From Acanthacorydalis orientalis (lineage: Eukaryota > Arthropoda > Insecta > Megaloptera > Corydalidae), in NCBI GenBank assembly GCA_034766995.1, contig CM068313.1, positions 60,389,877-60,453,876 on the forward strand: DNA of 64,000 bases, given 5' to 3'. Below the pieces are notes generated by a model. It did not search any database. It had not been told where the DNA came from and worked only from the letters and a program-made list of their open reading frames with translations. The translations under genes were made by a program, and so were the position numbers. Positions 1 through 11,440 of the stretch are shown here, in pieces (positions within the stretch are counted from its first letter, which is position 1; each line of letters begins with the position of its first letter).

Positions 1-674
1 TATGTCACGTTGGGCATTTCGGAGTGTAACTCGAGAAAATGCAAAACTTACTTTTAACATATTTTTGTTTTCTCTTCCATTTTTCAATTGTTTTTGACAT
101 AAAATGAATACTCGAAGCAAATCGAGTGGTACAAGGACGGTATGTCCGCCAAATCCCCACGTCTCGGACTATTCCTATACTTAGGACGATGAAGAAAGTT
201 GTTATTTTTCATCGTCAGTTGACCTACGAGACGACGATGAACCGGACTGGGCCTTAGTCGAAAAGTCCGACGAAACAAACTATTTTCCCAAAGACTTTCC
301 CGATTTTGAGCTCTCGGACGATGCAGAGCTCGAAGGTCGTATGTATATTGCCGAAAGTGTAAAGTCGAACTTTACTTAAATGTGAAAGCTGTTACTGTGA
401 ATTTCATAAAAAGTAATTACTGCAATGTGTTGTGAGTTGTCTGTAAAAACGTTAAAAATAAACAAAAATAAGTTTTTCAATTTGAAAAACATATTAATTC
501 TTATATCCCTACAGCCCAACGTTCCATATAAGACACATTAAAAAAAAAGCACTTCCAGTCAACTTTTTTTAAATTCGGATTTTTGATTTACGAATTATAG
601 CTCATTTTTAATAATAATACAGATGGACATAATTTTTGCTCAATGGGATATGTGTCTGAGCTCGAGAGGGTTAA
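1..674 (+). mobile_element. piggyBac-like (TTAA) element remnant, right end
   Basis: The right end is a TTAA at 671-674. Read inward on the minus strand it gives TTAACCCTCTCGAGCTCAGA, followed by a stretch resembling the terminal repeats of piggyBac-like elements. A subterminal GTTGGGC block near 8-15 has an inverted partner (GCCCAACGT) near 512-520, so the interior looks symmetric. The left TTAA lies outside the window, so the full length is unknown. The interior holds one short acidic reading frame (104-379). TTAA targeting and CCC-starting ends are family traits; assignment to this family is inference from the ends alone. Confidence 0.45.
104..379 (+). pseudogene. acidic reading frame with one in-frame stop, inside TTAA element
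   Basis: An ATG at 104 opens a frame that runs to TAA at 377-379 with a single TAG at 182-184. The part after the TAG is strongly acidic (DDEESCYFSSSVDL..., then several DD/DE clusters), about 64 residues, followed by AATAAA-like signals near 455-470. Many piggyBac transposases start with an acidic segment, so this may be a transposase N-terminus cut off by an internal deletion. No catalytic domain is present. It could instead be an unrelated small ORF; I do not recognise the protein. Confidence 0.35.
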
Positions 675-1211
675 AACGAAAGTTAATTTTTTCACAAAAA
701 ATATTCTATTAAAAGGAAAAAATCATACAGAAAGAGGTTAATAAATCGATTGTCTTTAAAAAAAAACACATATAATAACATATAGATCTTCAATTCGAAA
801 GTCACAAACTGCATAATGATCGAGACGATTTTCAACTTGTTCTCATGTAATATAGAAATATCGACCGATCTACTGATATTTTTTTCAGTACCACATTAGA
901 GAGACTATTAAAAAATATTGCTGATTCACTCAGATATCAAGAAAGCATCGTGTTTTAAAAAAACTGTTTGGATGATTCTACGAATATCTCAAATAAATTC
1001 TAATTTATATATCATATGTTTTCAGACGTTTGAATTTTTTTTTGTACAATTCAGTATTTATAAAATTTGTTTTAATCTTTTGATTAAAATAAAGTTAAGT
1101 GCTTAAAACGTTATTCACATTTATAAAATTCTAATAACGCATGAATATTATTTACAGAACATTTCTGTCATTGAATTAAAACATAATTGAGAATTTTATC
1201 CATACACACAT

Positions 1212-1214
<3 letters not shown>
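675..1214. other. no gene seen
   Basis: AT-rich sequence with no recognisable domain, terminal repeat or splice-like exon. The one open frame (918-1106) is hydrophobic low-complexity AT-coding and is not supported. Confidence 0.5.

Positions 1215-1282
<68 letters not shown>
1215..1282. repeat. (TA)n microsatellite
   Basis: Uninterrupted TA dinucleotides, about 34 units. Open frames through it (poly Tyr-Ile) are artefacts. Confidence 0.95.
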
Positions 1283-1284
<2 letters not shown>

Positions 1285-1490
1285 TACAACGGAGTCATTA
1301 AATACTTCTTGGTTTATAACATTGTGTTTTCTTTTCAGAAACATCACATATAAAATTGAACGAATATTGATGATGATTAAATTCAAACCTTATTGTTTTT
1401 ACCAATGATATGACTGAACATTTCATATTTTATATTTTTCTTTTATCTTTTTTCTATCATACAACTCATAAATATTTAGATCATATATCA

Positions 1491-1500
<10 letters not shown>

Positions 1501-1562
<62 letters not shown>
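1501..1562. repeat. (TA)n microsatellite
   Basis: About 31 TA units, preceded by an imperfect CACATA lead-in. Confidence 0.95.
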
Positions 1563-1564
<2 letters not shown>

Positions 1565-1866
1565 TGAATGCTTGTCGATTTACCAAGCCCAAATCTTGCT
1601 AGTGTCATTCGAGAATTACAGATATGTTATGCACGCAGGATCCGTCCATCAGTGCAGCTGTTACGCCTATTGACATCACAATACACCTTCAGATATTTCA
1701 CATCTGCACGAGAACGTATCGTATTTCCATATATGATACAAAAGATACGATGATGACATATACAACAAAATGTACACGAGACACTCGTGTAAACTTGGAC
1801 GAAAATACAAAAATATTATTGTAATGAAACAGAATATGGGAATATAGTATCTGTGAAATATATCAC

Positions 1867-1867
<1 letters not shown>

Positions 1868-1911
<44 letters not shown>
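1868..1911. repeat. (TA)n microsatellite
   Basis: About 22 TA units. Confidence 0.95.
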
Positions 1912-1914
<3 letters not shown>

Positions 1915-2183
1915 GGGGGCTACAAGAAGGGGACGTAACTCCGGTGCAGGGCAGCGAAAAATTGTTGTTGTTTCAGTCAGTATCTTCTGGGCGAAACGCA
2001 TTGCGCACAGAGAAACACCTGACCGAGGTATTCTAACTTAAATATCCAATTGTATTATTTGAAAAAGAATTGTGCGCATCGCCCATCGCGCAGAAGCACT
2101 CTCATTCTACAACTAGCGCCGCCATGCGATTTCCAAATTTCATAAATTGATTACAAGAGGCAACCGGCCGAGTTAGATCTCCT

Positions 2184-2186
<3 letters not shown>

Positions 2187-2236
<50 letters not shown>
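2187..2236. repeat. (TA)n microsatellite
   Basis: About 25 TA units, directly after a GC-richer unclassified stretch (2080-2186). Confidence 0.95.
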
Positions 2237-2237
<1 letters not shown>

Positions 2238-2467
2238 TGTATTTTATAATCTAGTTATGACTTAGTTGTCTTTCTTACGATTTTTTATCATCGACAAATC
2301 AAAACACTTTTATTCAACGTATCTTAGTATTTTTTTAAACAAATATATTCGATTGAAATCACATGTTTTAAATGTAGTATATATACTTTTTTATAAATAA
2401 CATCTATTTAAACTAAAGCGAGATGCTAAAATGAAAGCTTCTGCGATAGATGTAACAACATTGATGA

Positions 2468-2750
2468 CAGGCCCGCAGCCAGACTGTCATATTAGAAATG
2501 CACATTTTGAGAAGAGAATCTTTTTTATGTCAAGATTTTTGGGGTGACGTTAGAAACGCGCTCACAGAAACGATTTTTTGCGCGTAGAAACGTTTTTAAT
2601 CATCATGGTAAACCCATTAGGAAGATTTCACCAATGATTCTCCATGATTTTTAAATCTTCCAAAATCTCAGATGTTTTTAGAGAGGGCGAAGGGATTAAG
2701 CAACCTGAAGGGACAATGCTACCCCTGGCCCATCTATGACTACAGGCCTG
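2468..2750. mobile_element. hAT-type MITE with perfect 8-bp target duplication
   Basis: The 283-bp element begins CAGGCCCGCAGCCAG and ends with the imperfect inverse CTACAGGCCTG. It is flanked on both sides by ATTGATGA (2460-2467 and 2751-2758), a perfect 8-bp direct duplication. CAG-starting ends plus an 8-bp duplication are the hallmark of the hAT superfamily. There is no ORF, so it is non-autonomous. Confidence 0.85.
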
Positions 2751-2758
2751 ATTGATGA

Positions 2759-3356
2759 TGGTCAAAAGTGCAACTGCGCTCTATTGACTGATTTCAGCGT
2801 GTTTGATTGCGCTTACACGACTGTTTTCATGCTCAGAAACTTTCAGTGAGTGCTATCATACTCCTTTTTTGTTTTAATAGTGAAAAGTAGTGAGAGAACG
2901 ATTTGCAGGAAGTGAAAGTGTGTAATTTATAATAATAACGTCAAAATTATCTGATAAAGAAACTAAATTCGTGTGTAATATGAAAATAATCTTTATGTTT
3001 CATGTTTTCAGGAGCATGAGTACAAATAAGTGTAATTATTTATCTCTTATTAACTCTGTATCAAAGAATGAAATATTGATTATCTAAGTAAGGAGTTTAC
3101 TCAATCTTACAGAGCGCATTATAACTGATAACTGAATTGGCAATGTAACAGAGTTTTACAAACTATTTCAGTGTGAAATATTTATTCTTTCATTACTATA
3201 AATTTAATATTAAAAACATGAATATCATTCAAAAATATTTCAATATATCTGATATAACGATAGGAGAGTTAAAATAAGGTTTTTTTACCGATTATGTTGA
3301 ATGAATGATCAATACACGACCCATAGATTGTTTTAAGTGAAATAAATTTTATAAAA
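2759..3356. other. no gene seen
   Basis: AT-rich, unclassified. No domain, terminal repeat or credible exon found. Confidence 0.45.
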
Positions 3357-3649
3357 TTAACCCTTAACTAGTAAATTTGCGTCAATATCCATCCAGTTTT
3401 ATATTTTTTTTAGCCATAAAAACTCAGACGTTGGCAGCACTGAGCGGTGTAATGCAGTAGCTTCCTGATGGTTGATAATTTAGTTGCTGGTAAACGTCTG
3501 TGCGTGTACCTTATCATTAGAGATAGATAAAAGAAATTTTGGGGTCATAAGTGACCTTATTATTCTAGTGACGTTACTGTTTTAGAAAAATCATGGCGCG
3601 GAAATATTTGACAGGTAAAGAAATTTTGACGCAAGATAGTATTTTTTAA
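3357..3649 (+). mobile_element. possible piggyBac-like left end with short ORF start
   Basis: TTAACCCTTAACTAG at 3357 resembles a piggyBac-type left terminus. About 235 bp further, ATG at 3593 opens an 18-codon frame (MARKYLTGKEIL..., stop 3647-3649), similar in style to the first residues of some piggyBac transposases. The right end is not clear: a TTAA near 4659 followed inward by CTGACTGGATA-like sequence is a weak candidate. No transposase domain is present. Confidence 0.3.
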
Positions 3650-5403
3650 AAGATAAAGTTTTATGCAACTAGTGCGGATATTTTGTTGTCAAATCTCTTA
3701 TATGTGATATACCCAAATATTGTAATATTTATCGGAAAAAATTCTATGTATTTATGACACAATAATGTGCGGTGTCATGACTAAACCGTCACGTTCAGAC
3801 TCCAAGTATGTAAAAATCTTTAAGATGGAAGTTTCAAAAATATTTTTCTGTACCTCAACCTCTGAGGATGATGGATTATTCATCAAAATGTGCATAAGCA
3901 AGAATTAAAAATTGATCAATAATCAATTATTGAATATTTTAATAATATTTTTTTTTTGGTTTGCGAAACGAATGAAAAAATAATTCATGGAAATATAAGA
4001 AATTCTCTAAGAATCATATTTCGAGTCTCACAAATGACATTCTTTTATCTCCAGACCACAAAAAGCTTCTCTGGTCAAAAATGTTCAATAAACAATTATT
4101 GATCATTTCGATTTTTATCCTTTTTATCGTATTGTATGTTCAATGTGTATAACAGGATGAAAATATATGTTTTAGTAATATCAGTTCACTTTGTAGGCGG
4201 GCACCACTGTTTTTGCACGTGTGGCTGGAAAATCCAGTCATTGCGCCAGTAAATTCGTAAAATTTATTTTACGAATGTAAAATAAATTTTACGAATGTTA
4301 TTGATTTCAGGGAACTTAATTTTGTAAATAAAAGATTGATTAATTACATGTAGATTTGTAATTTTTGTAAAAATAAAAAAAATCTATTTTACAGATAATT
4401 AATATTTAATTGAGGCAATTATTTAACTTTAATCACTATCGGAATCACGCAAATCCGTTTTCAAAATGGATAAAATACAATAAAACAAGACAATTCACTG
4501 TAAAATTTAGAAACTGTTCGGTGAACATATCTGTCTATAGGTGAGTAGAAATGATAAGGAGTTACTTTAATGAGTTTATAATGGATGGAAAAATATTTCT
4601 AGCGAATTAATTTTATATCTCGCTTTAGTAAAACTGACTGGATATATAACCAGTCTGCTTAATATTTTACCTAAATAGGTAAGGTTGTAACCTAGTGTGC
4701 AGGATGTATATGTTTTATAAACATTCCTGGTACATGTGTACAATAGCATATATTGGAAAATAATTCAAATAGTGAGTCATAACTAAACTAAAAATCAATG
4801 CGTACATATAAATGTTGAGGTTAATTGTACACTGAAGATCCAAGCAAAAAACAATTCGAGTAACATATTATTGTACTTTTATCTTAAAAGGAATTCGTTA
4901 CAAATAAATAAATTACGTTATTAATTATAAATATAAATCCAGGTACCAATTGCAATTTCAGTTAAATGCGATTCAACTCAATATAAACGTCTTTCGCTTG
5001 CACGGAAAGTCTTACAGAGTTGTATCATCATACGTGAGTGGAGAATGGTTTTTAGCTTGGATCACAACTGAAATGATAGAATCATTTTTTTGTATCTGTT
5101 CATTGTTCACATCATCGATAGATAGATCGAATTTTATCTCGTTCTCTAGCTCTTTCCATCTCTGAAATATTGTCGTATGATCCACATCAGTTTAACTGTT
5201 ACTTGATGTTCCTCGAGTCGCTCGTCTCTGTAATGTTGACGTTGTTGCCGTTCGTGTTGCTCTCCTCGATGTACACGTTGCTGCGTATCTTCGGACCTGA
5301 TTTGGTGTCCTTTCGAACTGTAACAAGTGAAAAAATTGTTAGATAAACAATAAGATTGTGGCATGCTTAACGTTTTTATTTTCATAGTTAGCTGAACGAC
5401 TCG
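3650..5403. other. no gene confirmed
   Basis: AT-rich. Within it 5146-5385 (minus) is open and Arg/Gln/Glu-rich, ending in RDERLEEHQV. That composition resembles N-terminal regions of Helitron/Helentron proteins but is too low in complexity to call. A short inverted repeat (AATTTATTTTACG) occurs near 4260-4295. Confidence 0.35.
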
Positions 5404-5560
5404 TTAAACCCCTTTACGTAGAACGACGAGTCTGAATCATGGTGCCGATTTCGGGCCAAACATGGACATCACGCGTCTGTGGTCCCGATTTCCGAACAAA
5501 GATAAACAGCACGAGTCGGACTCGTGGTATCCATTAAGGGTCAATCATAAGCACCACTTG
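5404..5560. mobile_element. possible piggyBac-like end with subterminal palindromes
   Basis: TTAAACCCCTTTACGTAG at 5404 is followed by near-palindromic blocks: ACGAGTCTGAATCATGGT near 5424 and ACGAGTCGGACTCGTGGT near 5511. A TTAA end with repeated subterminal palindromes is the same layout seen at the inner element's right end (49770-49877). No ORF. Confidence 0.35.
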
Positions 5561-5689
5561 AATTCGTGTAGAGATTACGGGCAGTGAGTATCTTTTTATT
5601 GATTTAGCATCTGAAGCTATCGTTTTTACATACAATTAAATTTTTAACAATATGTTATTCATTTTTAAGAAAATTAAAAAATTATACAA

Positions 5690-6786
5690 ATGCAAATAGT
5701 TATATCGTTAGGTTAATTAGCCGCTGCTTACCAGATGTAGAAAGAAAAGGTTTTTACATCAAACATTTTTTAAACAATCAAAGGACATAGTATAACAATA
5801 AAACAATCTTGTACTTCCAACTGTAAAAATTACTTTAAAAATAAATTTAAGCAACGGTAACTATTCATCAAAAATCCAAATGTCGCAGAGAAAAATAAGG
5901 GTAGTAAGACCAATCGTTTGTCGCAAAAACATTCAGTGATTTCACAAATTTATAACACAATTATAAATTTCGTTAACTATTGCCTACACTGTTTTACTAT
6001 TGAACGTTCTGCAAAGCACATGCCATGTTTTAAGTACAAATATTTCATTTAATCTCGAAATAAGCATACATATTCAACAAGGCCTAATAGCCTTTCAGAT
6101 TCATATGAAGTCTTTCTCAAATACCTGTACTGTTAAAGCTACGATCATTAACCAATAAAATAACATGTAACAATTTGTAACTAAGAACAACGCGAAACTT
6201 GTCACCCACATACATGTTACTTACAATTCTATTTAACGGTAAGTAAAACAGTGTAAATATAAAGTTGTGAGACCGCCTAGACGAGCACAAAAAGAGTACA
6301 ATAACAGCACACATAGAGTAAATTCAAGAGCACGCATACAAGAGTAAGTTTGGGAGTACAACACAACACACGAGTACACATAACATCGCGAGTACACAAT
6401 CAGGAGTGCAATAAGAGTAAGTTGAAGAGTACACAAGAGTGAGTTTTTAGAAGAATACAGTACAAATCACACAGTGTAATTCATACACAGAACAGTGCTT
6501 CAAAACGCAGTGTAATTCATACACAGAACTTATACCAGAAATCAATGTAATTCATACAAACCACAGTTTAGACTTTGTACTGATACAGATGATTCAGTTT
6601 AAAGTATTTCTATTCGCGGTATCAGAGACCAATATTCTTTTTAAAATAAAATACAGTTATCATTAAATTAATAAGTGTGTGCAGTTTGATTTTACAGAAA
6701 GTTTGCATAAATTTACTGCACCAACTCATTTAGACATAATAAGTATACAAATTAGAAACATATATGAAAAACATATTTGAAACTGT
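5690..6786. repeat. dispersed repeat, copy A (partner 45700-46772)
   Basis: About 1.1 kb that aligns colinearly by eye with 45700-46772, starting near TAGTTATATCGTTAGGTT in this copy. It contains loosely periodic GAGTAC/GAGTAAG motifs (6280-6450) and three copies of a 35-36-bp unit with core GTGTAATTCATACA (near 6474, 6510 and 6546). No protein frame is supported. It ends at the TTAA where piggyBac copy A begins. Confidence 0.7.
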
Positions 6787-7798
6787 TTAATCTTCATCCG
6801 TCCCTCAGGTCTATTTCGATCCAAAGGAAAATTTCCTCTCAGACATCCTCAAAAATATAAACATTACAAATGTGTAACTTATTGACTTTGTCTGACATGT
6901 TCTCATAAAATATTACACAATAATTCAATAAATTATGATTAACCTTTACACCGCTATAAAATAAGTAACACTAAAGATCCTTCGATCTTAAATGATCAGC
7001 ATTAATTTCTAATACTAAATTTGTTGTTATTTATATTATTTTGAATGTAAAATATATAATGAAGTGTGTTATCCTTCAAAGTACCTTACATAAAAGTAAT
7101 GAGTTTACAAGTGACGCCGGGAAAAAGTCACAAATCATTTTGGATTATAGTAAGAGTGAAGGTGGCGTTGATATAATTGATAAAAAGATAGCTTGTTTCA
7201 CTTGTAAAAAGGAAAACAAACAGATGGTCAGTTGTTGTGTTATTCAACATGTTAGATGTGTCAGTGAATAATGCATCTGTGGTCTTCACTAGTGTTTTCC
7301 TAGATTGGAACATCAATAAACATCAGAGACGACGGCTTTATCGAAACACTGTGTGAATCTTTGATAAAAGAGCATAAGCCTAGAAGAGTTCATCCCCCAC
7401 GGTCTGTAAACTATCAAAATATAATAGCTAGCCTTACAGCCTCTAACACATAACACTCTTCACCGACGACATCTCTAAGTGAGTGAACTAATAAAAAAGG
7501 GGCCGTTGTAGTTTCTTCGAAATGCTGGACAACCACACATCAAAGTGTAAACTTTGTAACAAATTTATGTGCAAAACTCATACCAAAGCTGTATGTTCCC
7601 AGTGTACGAACTAAAGTATTTATGTATTCAATTTATGTTTTTTTGTATTGATTTTTTTTATATTATTTTGTTTTAATTTGAATTTAACCAGAAATTTTAA
7701 AAGAAACAAAATATTTCTTTTTTGTATAGATCCGTGTGTCTATTTTGACCATGAGAATTTAAGTGTTACTTATTTTCAGTGATGTACAAAGGACTTAA
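6787..7798 (+). mobile_element. piggyBac-like element, internally deleted (copy A)
   Basis: TTAA at 6787-6790 is followed by TCTTCATCCGTCCCTC. The right end, near GTACAAAGGACTTAA, closes on TTAA at 7795-7798. Copy B (46773-49989) has better ends and supports these limits. The element is only about 1.0 kb and keeps just the 3' third of the transposase (7041-7614), so it is non-autonomous. Confidence 0.75.
7041..7614 (+). pseudogene. piggyBac-like transposase, C-terminal fragment (copy A)
   Basis: The first frame contains IILDYSKSEGGVDIIDKK, which matches the third-aspartate region (DYNxxxGGVD) of the piggyBac DDE domain. One extra A in the run near 7206 shifts the frame. The next frame reads WSVVVLFNMLDVSVNNA, then DWNINKHQRRR. 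A third segment ends in the family's cysteine-rich C-terminus (CKLCNKFMCKTH..VCSQC) and stops at 7612-7614. The N-terminus and the first two catalytic Asp are missing. Copy B has the same segment without the frameshift but with TGG changed to TAG at this place. Confidence 0.85.
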
Positions 7799-8092
7799 TT
7801 TAAAATTAAATTTATTTAAGTAAATTTGAACACAGAGTAATATTATTATATATTAATATAATATTATTTAAATATTTATATTCTCGAATTTACTTCAGTT
7901 CTGTATTAATTTTATGTTCAAAAACAGACGAGACATCTTTAAAAAACTCTTGTTTTATTTTTTGTCTAAGCAACAGTAAATCATCTCGACGCTTCGGCCG
8001 ATGCACGTTTAATTATATCGTCTTACATATTCCCGCTAGTTAATCTCTACAGACAATCTCATTAGATTACACATCCGACGACTATTTTCAAA

Positions 8093-8282
8093 TTGACGAG
8101 TAAAAAAAATGCAGACTAAATAAGAACAAAAAGAATTAGAGGTGATGTTGACTGAATGTCAAAAACAGATTAAATTCAGAAAACATGTTTGAATTAAAGT
8201 TTTTTTTTAAAAAAAACTACTGTGAAATTATAAGTAATCTTTCTGAAGTATACAAGAATATAAATAAGCATGATGCTTTTTA
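8093..8282 (+). repeat. partial MITE-associated unit upstream of mariner MITE
   Basis: This 190-bp stretch (ATTTTCAAATTGACGAG...ATGATGCTTTTTATTA) matches the second part of each tandem unit at 30574-31152, and its inverse is at about 56223-56335. It always sits next to the mariner MITE terminal repeat. Confidence 0.7.
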
Positions 8283-8852
8283 TTACGTTGGTAGGAAAAT
8301 AATTGCGGTTTTTGTATCCTGAATTCGAATCTTAATTTTTGTCAATGAACGTGTCATTTTATCATGTTTATATCAATTTAAAATGCATTTTTTGGTCTGT
8401 ATTTTGGTAACATTTATTTTGGTTTTATTATTAATGTTGCTTAAAATTAGTTTATTGAATTAAATATTAAAAAGAAGCAAATAAGAGCAATATTATTGTA
8501 TGAGCTCAAACCATGCGGCAAAGCAGAAAAAACTGCACGTTAACTAAACAATGCTTTAGGTGTGGGTACTTTAGGGAATGTACGGTGCAATGGTGGTTGC
8601 AAAAATTCCGTGCTGAGGACGAGAGCCTTGAAGTTGAAAAAAGTCTCGGGCGTTCATCTTCAGTTTATATTGAACAACTGAAGATGTGCGTTCAATGTGA
8701 ATCACGCATAACAATTTAAGAGCTTGCACAAAAGTTAGGCGTTAGTCATCAAACAGTTCGGGACCACTTAAAAGATGTAGGAAAATCAAAAAAGTGAGAA
8801 ATATATATGAATTTAAAAGTCATAAACCGTAATTATTTTTCTATCAATTTAA
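8283..8852 (+). mobile_element. mariner-derived MITE with transposase HTH remnant
   Basis: Left end TTACGTTGGTAGGAAAATAA and right end AACCGTAATTATTTTTCTAT...AATTTAA form the family TIR (consensus TTAGGTTGGTAGGAAAATAA). A frame at 8513-8719 encodes the mariner helix-turn-helix region (VQWWLQKFRAEDESLE), then a premature stop, then IQELAQKLGVSHQTV-like residues. The whole catalytic domain is deleted. Other copies of the same deletion derivative: 31153-31720, 40292-40787 and 55709-56222 (minus). Confidence 0.85.
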
Positions 8853-8949
8853 TATTAAGACAAATTATCGATTTTGTTGAACTTATTATGTGTAAAAATA
8901 ATTCGGTGCCTTTCAATTGTGACTCATAAATAATTTTTTTTGTTTTTTT

Positions 8950-9350
8950 TTTTCGGTTACACTACATGAATTAAGAAAAAAAGAGCATAGCTTAATTTAT
9001 GATCGATGATACAATGTTTTTTTTTTGAATAAAAACAAATTCCAAACGACATTTTTAATATAATTACACGAATATATAAACAAAGATTCAATTTATCCAT
9101 ACAATTAATATTTGATCGATCCTCCTTTATTTTTTTTATTATGAATTCGATGTATAACGGCATGCAATTTATTAATTCTTGGATGAAATCTTTCGTCCAT
9201 CCTTCACTCCAGGCTTTTTCTAACTCTAATCTCAATTTATTTATTGTACTTATGTTCTTTTTATATAATCTATGTTTTATTACACCGCAGAATTTGTTTA
9301 TTTGGCTGAGATCATGACTATTTACTCGCTATGGCAGTATCGGAACTACA
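8950..9350 (-). pseudogene. Tc1-like transposase, C-terminal fragment
   Basis: On the minus strand, residues near 9330-9230 resemble the SPDLNPIENLWG region in decayed form (HDLSQINKFCGVIKHRLYKK). They run into LELEKAWSEGWTKDFIQELI and the NCMPLYIEFIIKK block, which corresponds to the Tc1 C-terminal SMPRRIQAVIK motif. The first two catalytic residues are not present. The same fragment recurs inverted at 55388-55640, again beside the mariner MITE, so the two travelled together. Confidence 0.75.
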
Positions 9351-9596
9351 AGTTCATGTAAGTGATTATTTATGGTGAATTAATAGGAACATTTATTTGT
9401 TTATACAAACTTTTATTAACAGTGAATAAAATTACAAATAAAAACTGAAAGTGACCTTATGTAACTTATGACATGGTTCAGAATCATATTGAAAGATTAT
9501 GAGTTGCAGTGTGAAAGGTCATTATCAATCGAAAGTAGAAAAAATTGGTAGGTAGTGTCAGAGTCACTACCGCTGAGGTTTTTGGCGGAAAACGTC

Positions 9597-10090
9597 TTAC
9601 CTAAGCGGTGTTGTCGGCGCGTTTGTAGGGTTGGTAATAAAGAAATAAGCAGAACAAACTTTCGTGTCTTTTATTTGTTTGTCACAATGCTGATTAATTT
9701 GTAAAATTTTGTTAAGGACAGGACAATGGTACGAGTAGTACAATATGTAAGACTTACATGCTACACTTATACCTCTAGAGAACATTAAGTCTATAGTGAT
9801 ATTCTTTATAGATATGAAGTCAGTTGGATCCGTGGCCAAGACTATTCTAAACTTGTCGTTCAGAAAGTCTTTCAGACGATCGTTCGAGGCATCAATGTTA
9901 AGGTCCCCGGTGAGTAGAAGCGGTATTTTTGGGATCGCATTGCCAGTCGCTTACTATTGTTCTGACATGCTCTGTGTAGTAAAGAATTAGTTGAAAAAGT
10001 ATCATCTTGATATAGTTGAGTGGCAAGTGTGTTGGCTTCAGGGGATACGCGAAACCGTTAATTTTACCCAACGTTGGCACCTTTCTTTGC
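9597..10090 (-). pseudogene. endonuclease/exonuclease/phosphatase-type fragment, probably Helentron
   Basis: Read on the minus strand, IPLLLTGDLNIDASNDRLKD carries the GD(F/L)N signature of EEP endonucleases. It continues in the same frame to ATDPTDFISIKNITIDLMFS and YSYHCPVL. Stops interrupt the part upstream of 9960. EEP domains occur in non-LTR retrotransposons and in Helentron (PIF1-helicase) proteins. The TTIDxxFSR...YFSYHxP style recalls the Helentron-associated version, but I cannot exclude a LINE. No helicase or reverse transcriptase is seen nearby. Confidence 0.5.
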
Positions 10091-10627
10091 TGTACTAATA
10101 TAAAGCAGTTTCAGCTCAGAAACTAGAGTGAGGGTACGCACAGGAGTAGGGTGATGTGTTGTGTAGTACGGTGAGTACGAGTGCGTGTATGGTTTTATAT
10201 ATTTAAGCCACATATGGGGCAACCCCCGTCTCGCGGGCCGGATCCGGCCCTTTACCTCTTTTGATCCCTCTTTGAAATGACATTTTTATTGGAAGAAAAT
10301 CCTGTTATGAAAAAAAAACCCCATTATTTTTATACCATTCTAATATATATATATATATATACATTAGGGGTTCCTCATCCTCCTCAATGCACTAGTCAAT
10401 CTCTCCGGAGGTATTTCCTCCGTTCACAACCCTCTCCCCTCTAACAAATAATAGAAACTAACAAATAATATACATAAAATGTAAATCATAATTTTTATTA
10501 TCAATGACTCGATTTATAATGACCAGTCATTATATATCCGTGCCTGTCCACACAAACCACGTGCCTGTTATCAACCAATCAGAGAACGAATAAAAGTCAT
10601 GGGAACGATATCACCGTTTCATTTTTA

Positions 10628-10644
10628 TAATATAGATACACACA

Positions 10645-10682
<38 letters not shown>
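10628..10682. repeat. (CT)n-(TA)n compound microsatellite
   Basis: CACACAT lead-in, about ten CT units, then TA units. A short TA run is also present at 10343-10362. Confidence 0.9.
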
Positions 10683-10683
<1 letters not shown>

Positions 10684-11080
10684 GTACAGTTTAAAAAAAT
10701 GGCCAAATGACAAAGTACAGCGCCTACACATAAATACATACATAAATGAAACTAAGTGTTAACGACGTGTCAACTGTGCACTCAAAGAGCAACATACAAA
10801 GCTGCTGTCAGATTACGTTGAGCACCTTTTTCGTGTCACCGTTTACGTTTAAATAAACAATACAAATATATCTTGCAGTGAGACTGTCACGTGCTGAAGT
10901 TTGGATTCGGTACACACCTGATTGAGTTTTGGATAATTGACAAACACAGCCTTTATAAATCCATTCTTGTTTGTACAAGTATTGGAGTGAAAATATTTAT
11001 TCTCTTACTTAACTTCTCCAATTAAGATATTCAGTAATTCATTTATTTTTATAAGAAATTTCAGTAATTAATTTCCTTCT

Positions 11081-11081
<1 letters not shown>

Positions 11082-11169
<88 letters not shown>
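11082..11169. repeat. (TA)n microsatellite
   Basis: About 44 TA units. Confidence 0.95.
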
Positions 11170-11172
<3 letters not shown>

Positions 11173-11315
11173 ACTCGATTATTATAAGCATGGATACAAG
11201 TTCATGGCTGCATGAGTAAAAGTACATTATAATTTGGATCTGCGCATATCTCTAAACGACTACTTGTATTTATAACGAGTTCGTGTCATGGATATAACGA
11301 ACACATTTGGTATTA

Positions 11316-11440
11316 TTAACACGTTCAACCCAGAGTGGATTACCGGTGGTTCACAAGTTGTGCTTTTATCGGGTGGCATGAGCCACTGGTGGTCCCCACA
11401 TAATTTTCACCATCAGGCGGCGTGAGCCACCGATGGTTCA
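11316..11440. mobile_element. piggyBac-like terminus related to the inner element at 47607-49877
   Basis: TTAACACGTTCAACCC at 11316 matches the ends of the inner element (TTAACACGTTCRCGAC). It is followed by three spaced blocks of the form ACCGGTGG/CACTGGTGG/CACCGATGG, each beside GTTCACA or GTGAGCC, like the CCACCGGTGG blocks near 49750-49855. No transposase follows, so this is an isolated end or a short derivative. Confidence 0.55.

Noticed and set aside
5146..5385. Arg/Gln/Glu-rich minus frame resembling the start of Helitron proteins
   Set aside because: Low complexity, no domain core, no adjacent Rep/helicase. Mentioned only as context.
6270..6480. GAGTAC/GAGTAAG periodic motifs as a telomere-like or satellite array
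   Set aside because: Spacing is irregular and the motifs occur only inside the dispersed repeat and its copy B.
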